Shown here piece by piece: positions 54,954 to 64,000 of a DNA stretch of 64,000 bases. Numbering within the stretch: position 1 is the first letter of the stretch; each line of letters starts with the position of its first letter. The DNA comes from Leptodactylus fallax (taxonomy: Eukaryota > Chordata > Amphibia > Anura > Leptodactylidae): the NCBI GenBank assembly GCA_947044405.1, contig CAMRHE010000331.1, positions 372,001 through 436,000 on the forward strand, in the 5' to 3' direction. A model generated the notes under the pieces. The model did no database searches, had not been told where the DNA came from, and saw only the letters and a program-made list of their open reading frames with translations. The translations under genes were made by a program, and so were the position numbers.

Positions 54954-57900
54954 CTGATGAGAAGAAACTGTCTTTACTATTTTTGAATCATATAAAATAT
55001 TTATAGAATTTCTTTTTAGGTTAAAACATTTCTACATAATATAACAATGACAACATCAGAGAACTTTCAACCTACACCTACCACAACCACTCTTCTCAAG
55101 TTTTCAATTTTCTTCTTCCATAACCTACTTAACCATTACCAATGAAAAGGTCACCACCCTACTCTCCAAATCACACCTGACCACCAGTGTACTTGACACA
55201 ATGCACCTCATCTCCAACCTTACGACAGTGTTTCTCCAAACCCTAACCTATATCTTCAACCTATCACTGATCAGTGGGATCTTCCATTAAACATGCCACC
55301 ATCACACTTATCCTTAAGAAACCACCCTTTGACCCATTCTTTCTGTCCACCTGTTACCCCATCATACCACTCCGTATTTGCCTGAAAACTCCTTGAACAA
55401 CATGTCCACCTTGAACTGTTCTCATACCTCTCATCCAACTAACTATTTTGCCAGCTACACTCAGGCTTCTGACCCCATCATTCTACTAAAACCACCCTAC
55501 TAACTGCTAAAGCCAAATGACAATACTGTGTTCCCCTCCTTCTAGCCCTTTCCCCCGCCTTCAACACAGTTGACTATTCCCTTCTATTAAAAACTCTCTC
55601 ATCCCTTGGCATCACTGACTTTGCCCTTTCCTAGATCTCTTTATACCTCCTCACCTCACCCTCTCTCTGTAGGTGTCCCTCAAGGCATGGTCCTAGGATC
55701 CCTAGAACATGGATCTGATGGCTCTGTGCTCCACCATTGTATTATATACTATCTGTGTCCTGAGGATACACAAAGTTGAAATCAGGACTTGCCATCTGGA
55801 GCAGTGGGCCAATACCTAAAATGTGAGAGTGTCCTCCTGGGTCCAGAATGGCTGAGGTGTCCCCCCACTACCATAAGGCTCGATACAGGTGCACCATTTG
55901 TCCTATGGCAATAAGGTCCTGTCCCTAGTATTTTCCAGCCAACTTCCATGGCTTTCAATACCATTGTTAAGCTGATGACACTCAAATATACCTTTCTGAC
56001 CCACTTTACCATCTAGAGTTCTAGAATGTCCACCTGCTATAGCCTCCTTCTTGTCCTCCAACTTACTCAAGCTCAATATGGACAAAACAGAGTTCATTAT
56101 CTTCCCCTCTTCTTCCTCAGCCCCTACATGACCTATAAATCGAAGTTAATGGCTTCACACTTACCCAGTCTAACAAGCCCACTGCTCAGGGCTAACTTAC
56201 GATTCTGTTCTGTCCTTTAAACCACACATCCAAGTCCTTAACACCTTCTGGCATCTCCAACTCCAAAAGTTTTATGGAATCCACTCAACCATGATTCTAT
56301 AAAATTGCTAGCGCATGCCCTCATCATCTCCTACCTAGATTACTGCAGCAGCCATGTCTGTGGCTTCCCAGCCAACATTTTTGCTCCCCTCCAAACTACT
56401 CTCAACTCTGCTGCCTGGTTAACCCTCTTCTCCCCTTTGCCAATTCCTTTACTGGCTGCCCATTGCCCAGTAAAGAGGGAATAAAATGTCATCTCTGATC
56501 CCCACAAGACCTTCATCTTCTCCCCGCTCGTATCCTCTCTGCACACAGCCAACTAAGATACTACAATACATAAGAGTAACCCCAAAATTACATTCTTCAA
56601 TGGTTACCAACACAAAACAGTTTCTCCAAGTTAATGAGTAATATCTCTGCTTTATTTAGTGGTGACTCCTCACCTGGGCGGTTCCCTGTACGAATGTCCT
56701 CCTCACACTCCTCATCACCACTCACATAGGGCTCTTCTTTTATCTTTATCGCTATAACATTAATGTCGTTCAGATCTTTGTCCCGATTCAAAAGCTGTGA
56801 AATAAATAATGTAAAAGTCACCAAACAGGTGGAGAAGTCATAGAGAATTTTATAAAAATGACCAGAATAGATTTATAATTAATACGACAATCAAAGATGA
56901 CCTGACATCAGGAGCTATCGAAGCCAAACAGCTGCCAGTCTAGAAGATGGACATATATAGTAGATGACTGCTCAATGACAACCTCCAGAACCTCATACAC
57001 ATGTATACTCGGCATGGCTAGACGTGCTTCAGGTTGTGTCAGTGGAGGAGATCAGATTCTACCAGATACATCCGGGGTTGTTTGTCTCAAGGGAAATAAA
57101 AGATCAGATCGGTAGAAATCCAACCTGATGGTTCCTTATTCTAACCAGCAGTCTCCAGAAGATTGTGAGAAGATCCAGACAACATGTAATGTCTATGGTC
57201 AGCTTTATCCTCCATCTCCACCTCTCATTACACAAGTATAAACCATCTAATACTGCTGGATAACCCAAGACTGACCACAAGGACTTCACAGCCCGTCTAC
57301 ACATCATAGGGAATATCTCCATCTACCTGATCATCCTGTGGAAGAAGAGGACTGGGACATCTCTCCGGTGTTGTCCTCTTACTGGATCTACCTGTAGGAA
57401 ACACAGACAGGGACTGAATTCATTCTGTACATACAAATAATGGAAGTCCATATGTATATAGTCATGTCTATTACCTGGTGATGTGAGGGGCTGGTGGTCC
57501 TCCATCATCACCTCCTTGTACAGATCCTTGTGTCCTTCTAAATACTCCCACTCCTCCATGGAGAAATAGACAGCGACATCCTGACACCTTATAGGAACCT
57601 GACAACACAATGATACAGTCATCACCCAGACCCCTCCAGTTACTGTATAATGTCCCAGCATTCCCAGCAGTGTCACCTCTCCAGTCAGCAGCTCCAGCAT
57701 CTTGTTGGTGAGTTCTAGGATCTTCTGTTCATTGAATTCCTTGTGTGTCAACAAGTGAGGTGGAGGCTCCGGGATTTGGTTCCAGGTACCTCTCCATCCT
57801 TCAGACTTAGGGGCCTGATAGCGCCCACTAGAGGTCTTCTTCACTACTGTGTAATCCTGGTTATGGGGAGACACATTAATAAATATCACTACATCCATGT

Positions 57901-58063
57901 CCAGAGTCCATCACCTCTCCAGTCATATCATCTGTTATTACTATAGATAAGAATGATGTAATGTGACATCATCAGAATCTCTCACCTCTCCAGTAAGCTG
58001 GTAGATGATCTCTAGGGTGAGATTTAATATACTCTCCACCATCTTGTTCCTGTCTCTTTCCAT
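53989..58063 (-). CDS. KRAB zinc-finger protein gene, unit C
   Basis: Coding exons 57986-58063 ([14 protein letters not shown]), 57677-57856, 57475-57598 (KRAB), 57327-57391, 56674-56794 and 53989-54953 join in phase to 510 residues; this is the best preserved of the set. Domains: leader 1-26, 27-86, KRAB-A 87-127, spacer to 149, IKEEP exon 150-189 with a psi-K-x-E site, linker and fingers 190-510. The 5'-UTR acceptor is at 58132-58133 and the non-coding exon-1 donor at 60771 (GGAG|GTAGG), in a promoter shared with unit D. The second coding exon differs from the others in its first half ([20 protein letters not shown]). A DNA-binding regulator of unknown target. Confidence 0.88.
55080..56585 (+). 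repeat. L2-clade LINE remnant in intron 5 of unit C
   Basis: Third paralogue of the L2 remnant, with the same inner interruption (about 55700-55940) and additional small deletions. Confidence 0.78.
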
Positions 58064-58835
58064 CCTTGATGGATCAATCAGGAATATTCTCTTATATAGA
58101 AGATACTGAGAGGATTCTATATTGTAGGAACCTGAATGGAAAGAAGATGAGACAATGTCATAAATGCATAAAAGCCCATGTGAATATAATTCAATACTAG
58201 AGACAATAAGGGGAGACATTTGTGGAAATATTGTTGTATAGATGATTTATTATCTCTTTAGTGTCCAATGATGTCACATGTAGCATGACAGCCACCACCA
58301 ATAACTGACTATGGCTGTGATGGGACTGTGTGTGTCATGTGACCACTGTAGACTGTGGGTCGTAGTGGTCTCTGTGGTGGCCTTAGATGGCTGAGAGTAT
58401 GGAATCAGTCTAGTGCAGGCCGCTTGGGCTGTCGCAGTAGATCGATCACGGGCATTGTTGAGTGTGATTCCCCCCTCCAAAGTACCATAACTGCCCCTGG
58501 GGCCAGTCCCCTCGGCCCCATACCTTTCTTGTTGCAGGCTGGCTCCTGTCTGATGAAGGCTCCAGGCCTGTCATAGGGATATTACTTTTGTGTCTATGAC
58601 CAACCTCAATAGTAATGTAGTGAATCTCCCATAGACTGCAATACAACATAGATTGCAGGTTCAAGCCCTCTGGAAGGGGGGAAGGGGGTTAATGAAATAG
58701 TAAAAAAAAAAAAAAAAAATTTTTAAAGTTTAAAAAAAAAATCTAAAAAAACCAAAAAAATACAAGTTCAAATCACCCTCCTTTCCCTAAAATACATATA
58801 AAACAAAAAAATACTGTGAAACACACACACATTAG

Positions 58836-60119
58836 GCCTTACCATAACTCCTAGGCAGTATGCCCGCTGCCTCGGGGTTATGTTTGACTCAGACCTTTCC
58901 TTCACCCCCCATATCCAATCACTCGCACGCTCTTGTCATCTCCACCTCAAAAACATCTCCAGAATCCGCCCTTTCCTTACCACAGATACACTAAAGACAC
59001 TTATTGTTGCCCTGATTCACTCTCGCCTTGACTACTGTAACTCCTTACTAATCGGCCTTCCCCTTACTAAACTCTCCCCTCTACAATCTATTCTGAATGC
59101 GGCGGCCAGGCTCATCTATCAGTCTAGACGCTACAGTGATGCCTCCGGTCTGTGCCGGTCACTACATTGGCTGCCTACAGTATTCAATACAGAATACAAT
59201 ATAAACTTATCCCCCTCATCCACAAGGCTCTCCATAATGCTGCACCTCCCTACATTTCCTCCCTCATCTCTGTCTATCGCCCAACCCGTACTCTCCGCTC
59301 ACTCAATGACCTAAGACTAACATCCTCTATTATCAGAACCTCCCACGCTCGTATACAAGACTTCTCCCGAGTTGCACCACTTCTCTGGAATGCTCTATCC
59401 CGGACTATCAGATTAAACCCCAAATTCTACAGATTCAAGCGTAAACTAAAGACACATCTTATCAGACAGGCCTATCACAACTCCTAATGTAAACCCTTCC
59501 GTAGTTAGAATCCCTAAAACGTCCCCTCCTCTGTTTATGCTCCAACATTACCTCACAGGATATGATGCCGTATCAGACTAACTTTATATGTCCAGGCACC
59601 ATCTGCACGTTAAAGGACACGACTGGTGACGGCTCATACAGCTTTATATATGTGTAATGGCAGTAACCTCTATTACAGAATTGTCTGACCATTGTATAAG
59701 CAATGCTACCTCCGATGCCGCCCCTGCTACCTCCTGTGTCACCCCTCTACCTCATAGATTGTAAGCTCTTGTGTCACCTCTACCTCATAGATTGTAAGCT
59801 CTTGTGTCACCTCTACCTCATAGATTGTAAGCTCTTGTGTCACCCCCTCTACCTCATAGATTGTAAGCTCTTGTGTCACCCCCTCTACCTCATAGATTGT
59901 AAGCTCTTGTGTCACCCCCTCTACCTCATAGATTGTAAGCTCTTGTGTCACCCCCTCTACCTCATAGATTGTAAGCTCTTGCGAGCAGGGCCCTCAGTCC
60001 CAGTGTGTAAATTGACTATTTCTTTGTAATGTATCTTTTTTGTCTGTACTTGAACCCTACAAATTATACAGTGCTGCGGAATATGTTGGCGCTATAGAAA
60101 TAAAATGTATTATTATTAT
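58836..60119 (+). mobile_element. 5'-truncated L2-clade LINE with 3'-UTR tandem repeat
   Basis: Same family as 38330-41494 but starting at [20 protein letters not shown] and keeping [54 protein letters not shown]; a frameshift follows near 59185. It ends gaaataaaatg(tat)n. Lies in intron 1 of unit C, antisense to it. Confidence 0.9.
59740..59990 (+). repeat. 33/36-bp VNTR in the LINE 3' UTR, 7 copies
   Basis: Seven copies of ctacctcatagattgtaagc plus tcttgtgtcacc, with 3 extra bases (ccc) in the later units. The related LINE at 38330 has a single copy (about 38460-38500). Confidence 0.9.
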
Positions 60120-60770
60120 CCCTGTTTCTGAAAACACCCAGTCTACAAACTTATAAAAATATTTTTCCCGTACCGTAAACACCATAATGGGAACAAAAAA
60201 ATAAATAAATCAAAAAGTCCCAAACTGCCGTTTTTTCCCTGTTTCATCTCTGATAAAAATGTGAATAAAAAGTGTTCAGATGTGTGACTGTTGTTCATGG
60301 AAAAAATTAAGACCTACCCCGAAAATAAGCCCTAGCCCTTTTATCGGAGAAACACGGTAAGACATAATTGGTGACATAGGAATACCCCTGTAATAATCTA
60401 TTACCCCATGTACAACATATCAGTGAAGCCTATTTCTAAGCCTCGTTCACACAGGACGTACACCCAGCAGCACTATACAGCACCAGCATAGTGTGGGAGA
60501 CTCCATAAAATGCACGGTGTAATGGACCTACACTGCAGATTTAGCTTTGTGGCCTGTAACTTTTTCAAAAACAACAGAGTCGTCCTGCATGGCCCTCACA
60601 TTTGCTTGTAATCTGCCTGATGGAGAGGCCTCTGTGCTCAGACACCTGCAGAGATCATGTGCTGGGGTCACGACGTCTGACACCACAGTCACAGAATTCC
60701 CAGAACATCCCAGAAAAGGTTGTCAGATAGTAGCGAAAGGTAGCGTAATAATACTGTAAACATAACCTAC

Positions 60771-60890
60771 CTCCTCCAGCACAGCAACCGTGTGCTCACA
60801 GGACCTGTGATGATGTCATATGTGGGAGGAGCCAAGGAGTCACATGACCAGCTGCTACCGGTCTCTGTGCTGGATGAGGTGAAGTTCTGT
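60771..60890. promoter_or_regulatory. Divergent promoter between units C and D
   Basis: The minus-strand donor GGAG|GTAGGTTATG (60771) and the plus-strand donor GGATGAG|GTGAAG (60878) lie about 107 bp apart, so the two non-coding first exons start within this interval. Between them are one TGTGATGATGTCATA (60806), a GGGAGGAG GC-type box and GTCACATGAC. No TATA box. Deduced from paralogue comparison, without transcript evidence. Confidence 0.65.
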
Positions 60891-60959
60891 GTGTGGGTCA
60901 GGATGTATTTAGTGTGTTATAGAATATGTATGCAGCCTCTGTGTGCACGGTAGAGTGTA

Positions 60960-61858
60960 TATGTGTGTAATGTGTGTGTGTAAGTGCCCATATTAGAGCA
61001 CTTGTGTGTGTGTAATGTGCGTGTGTATGTGCTGTATGTGCCCATAGTAGAGCACTTGTGTGTGTGTAATGTACGTGTGTATGTGCTGTATGTGCCCATA
61101 GTAGAGCACTTATGTGTGTGTAATGTGCGTGTGTATGTGCTGTCTGTGCCCATAGTAGAGCACTTGTGTATGTGCTATATGTGCCCATAGTAGAGCACTT
61201 GTGTGTGTGTAATGTGCGTGTGTATGTGCTGTATGTGCCCATAGTAGAGCACTTGTGTGTGTGTAATGTACGTGTGTATGTGCTGTATGTGCCCATAGTA
61301 GAGCATGTGTGTGTGTGTGTATGTGCCCATAGTAGAGCACTTATGTGTGTGTAATGTGCGTGTGTATGTGCTGTCTGTGCCCATAGTAGAGCACTTGTGT
61401 ATGTGCTATATGTGCCCATAGTAGAGCACTTGTGTGTGTGTAATGTACGTGTGTATGTGCTGTATGTGCCCATAGTAGAGCACTTGTGTGTGTGTAATGT
61501 ACGTGTGTATGTGCTGTATGCGCCCATAGTAGAGCACTTGTGTGTGTGTGTGTAATGTGCGTGTGTATGTGCTGTATGCGCCCATAGTAGAGCACTTGTG
61601 TGTGTGTGTGTAATGTGCGTGTGTATGTGCTGTATGCGCCCATAGTAGAGCACTTGTGTGTGTGTGTGTGTGTGTAATGTGCGTGTGTATGTGCTGTATG
61701 TGCCCATAGTAGAGCACTTGTGTGTGTGTGTAATGTACGTGTGTATGTGCTGTATGTGCCCATAGTACAGCACCTGTGTGTGTGTAATGTGCATGTGTAT
61801 GTGCTGTATGTGCCCATAGTAGAGCACGTGTGTGTGTGTGTAATGTGCGTGTAGCTGT
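60960..61858. repeat. GT-rich minisatellite in intron 1 of unit D
   Basis: About 17 units of gtgcccatagtagagcactt joined by (GT)n and taatgtgcgtgtgtatgtgc, unit length about 36-66 bp. A block (61096-61205) is repeated at 61331-61430, so larger blocks have also duplicated. Minus-strand open stretches up to 309 codons are by-products. Confidence 0.92.
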
Positions 61859-61999
61859 ACTTGTGAATGCAGCAGAGCTGTGTTGGTCGTACAGTCGTGC
61901 TGTGTGGATCTCTAATATCCAGCAAGGATATATTCCCACCTGAATGAAACGCTGCAGCATTTCTATGCAGAATATTTTCAGCATTTTGCAGCAGCAGTA

Positions 62000-62890
62000 A
62001 AGTAGATGAGATTGTAAGAAATCTCCCGGACACGCTGCGGGAATAACCTGCGGTGAGGAGATTACAGCTGCAGCATGTCAGTGTAAGGGTAAGGTCACAC
62101 GATCAGGTTTTTTGATGCAGTTTTTGAAGCCAAATCCTGGTGTGGGTTAAGTGAAGAAATTTTGACCACAACCAAAGATTATCGAATTGCTCTGCGACCC
62201 CTCTGTTAGTGAATGGAGTCGCCCCTGTATGTCTCAGGACCGCGGCTTCAAGTGACAAAAAAGTCATGCAATGTTTGATGTGAAGTCGCAGTCGCGGCAC
62301 ACTAGGGGGCAACTCCTTTCATCAACATTAGAAGACTTGAATGGGGAGGAATTGGGAAAAAAAACTGCAATGTGGCCATTTTCTTCTGGGTTTCATTTTT
62401 ATGTCACTCAATGTATGGTAAAAATGATGTTTGCTATATCCTGTGGGATTGTCCGATCACAGCGATATCAAAATGATTGGGTTTTTTTTGTGTTCATAAA
62501 AAAAAGAAAAATGAAAAATTTCAAAAAATATAAGAATTTCTTTCTGTGTATGGAGCTTTGTAAGGCGTCTTGTTTTTTTGTGTAACAACGTGTATTTTTT
62601 AATGATATTGTTTTGGGAAATGTTTTGATCACCTTTTATTGCATATTTTTTTGCAGGCAGAATGGTGAAAAAAACTGATTTGGTCATTTAGAATTTTTTT
62701 TTCCTGGTATAACCTTCAATGTATGGTAAAAATATTTTTACATTTTTATAGTTCGGTCATTTTTGGACGTGGAAATATCTTATTTGTGTATAACTATTTT
62801 TGTTTATTTTTATATGTGATCTAGAAAAAGGTTTTTTGCTTCTTTACTTTGGAATTTGCGAGGTTTTTACATTGTCTCATCTTCTCTCCA
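62000..62890. other. Intron 1 remainder of unit D, no feature recognised
   Basis: AT-rich, with long T runs. It ends in a pyrimidine tract and the acceptor cattcag at 62895. Confidence 0.5.
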
Positions 62891-62963
62891 TTCAGGTTCC
62901 TACAATACAGAATCCTCTCAGTATCTTCTATATAAGAGAATATTCCTGATTGATCCATCAAGG

Positions 62964-63552
62964 ATGGAAAGAGACAGGAACAAGATGGCGGAAAGTATAT
63001 TAAATCTCACCCTAGAGATCATCTACCAGCTTACTGGAGAGGTGAGAGATTCTGATGATGTCACCTTACAATATTCTTATCTATAGTAATAACAGATGAT
63101 ATGACTGGAGAGGTGATGGACTCTGCACATGTATGTAGTGATATTTATTAATGTGTCTCCCCATAACCAGGATTACACAGTAGTGAAGAAGACCTCTAGT
63201 GGGCGCTGTCAGGCTCCTGTGTATGAAGGATATGGAGGAACTCTGAGCCCAATCCCGGGGCCTCCACCTCACTCCCTGATACAGGAGGAGATCAATGAAC
63301 AGAAGATCCTAGAACTCACCAACAAGATGCTGGAGCTGCTGACTGGAGAGGTGACACTGCTGGGAATGCTGGGACATTATACAGTAACTGGAGGGGTCTG
63401 AGTGATGACTGTATCATTGTGTTGTCAGGTTCCTATAAGGTGTCAGGATGTCGCTGTCTATTTCTCCATGGAGGAGTGGGAGTATTTAGAAGGACACAAG
63501 GATCTGTACAAGGAGGTGATGATGGAGGACCACCAGCCCCTCACATCACCAG
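62964..63552 (+). CDS. KRAB zinc-finger gene, unit D (first three coding exons)
   Basis: Exons 62896-63041 (5' UTR from the acceptor; ATG 62964, [14 protein letters not shown]), 63171-63350 (60 residues, [20 protein letters not shown] version) and 63429-63552 ([30 protein letters not shown]), then CCAG|GTAATAG. Intron 3 keeps only 50 bp of homology before unrelated sequence and a LINE, so no fourth exon is seen; the gene may continue past the window or be truncated. Unlike in the minus-strand genes, the 78-bp intron 2 has a stop (TGG to TGA). Confidence 0.85.
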
Positions 63553-63779
63553 GTAATAGACATGACTATATACACATGGACTTCCATTATTTGTATGTAC
63601 AGAAGCCTTTCAACCTTTTCAGGAATATGTCTCTTGATGTTTACGAGTGCAGAACATCTTTGGTTTTTGTGGAGCCACATTCAAGAAGCCACATTAGTTT
63701 TATTTTGCCATTGACATTGCCTGGACGGAATCAAAGGTTACCCTCAAGGCAGTTGACTTGTAGGACTGGATAGAGTTTG

Positions 63780-64000
63780 GAAACATTGACAGTAATTGAT
63801 TGCACATCCAAATCCTCAACACCTCCTGCCGCCTCCAACTCAAGAACATCCATCGAATCCGCTCCTTCCTCACCCCTGAAACTACAAAGATACTAGTCCA
63901 CGCCCTCATAATCTCCCACTTAGACTACTGTAACACCCTTCTCCATGGCCTCCCAGCTAACAGTCTCGCCCCCCTCCAGTCCACCTTAAATTGCGCCGCT
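63780..64000 (+). mobile_element. L2-clade LINE, C-terminal RT region, enters window end
   Basis: Open in one frame: HIQILNTSCRLQLKNIHRIR, SFLTPETTKILVHALI, SHLDYCNTLLHGLPANSLAP and LQSTLNCAA. It is better preserved than the intron-5 remnants and belongs to the same or a close family. The 63603-63780 part before it is unassigned. Confidence 0.8.

Noticed and set aside
60898..62033. Minus-strand open frames up to 309 codons rich in His and Thr
   Set aside because: Translation of a GT-rich minisatellite.

Overview
The window is vertebrate genomic DNA and almost certainly comes from an anuran amphibian (frog or toad). Three kinds of evidence support this: split KRAB/C2H2 zinc-finger genes with the frog-type linker exon that begins [10 protein letters not shown], Tc1/mariner, hAT, L1- and L2-clade elements filling nearly all other space, and AT-rich, intron-bearing gene structure with GT-AG splice sites and no bacterial-style operons. 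No CRISPR array, tRNA gene or intact rRNA gene was seen.

Genes. Three tandem KRAB zinc-finger units lie on the minus strand: A about 2.96-16.2 kb, B about 28.8-44.9 kb, C about 50.2-60.8 kb. A fourth, D, starts head-to-head with C on the plus strand (from about 60.8 kb) and runs into a LINE at the window end. Each minus unit has a GC/CRE-rich promoter with a non-coding first exon, five short coding exons (26-residue leader, 60-residue exon, KRAB-A box, 21-residue exon, IKEEP exon), then a large finger exon (type A) and, further downstream, a second finger exon or its relic (type B) with the same acceptor and phase. Phases agree across all junctions and give 560, 488 and 510 residues for A, B and C. 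The type B exons are broken (frameshift in A, remnant finger in B, nonsense codon in C).

Between the finger exons of every unit, antisense to the genes, lies a degenerate copy of the 5' third of 18S ribosomal RNA. A fourth, less altered copy lies at 49.65-50.16 kb. These copies duplicated with the finger genes. They are the most unusual content of the window.

Mobile DNA, left to right: a BEL/Pao pol relic cut by a chimeric Tc1 (1-2956); an intact 350-residue Tc1 transposase of DD38E spacing with long near-identical inverted repeats (10905-12534); a SPIN-type hAT with perfect 8-bp target duplication holding a fragment of another element (13173-15484); a 10.6-kb hAT nest that contains a 5.45-kb TTAA element, which contains an L1 (16274-26908); a dead DD34E Tc1 (32494-34096); a 5'-truncated L1 (35888-37908) and an L2-clade LINE (38330-41494) in intron 4 of unit B; a 402-bp TTAA MITE (43210-43611); a hAT-like insertion at the exon-1 splice donor of unit B (43812-44600); and a second truncated L2-clade LINE with a 3'-UTR tandem repeat (58836-60119). 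Because the units are paralogous, most insertions can be checked against an empty site elsewhere in the window. Four minisatellites (25.2, 46.2, 59.75 and 61 kb) produce long but spurious open frames.
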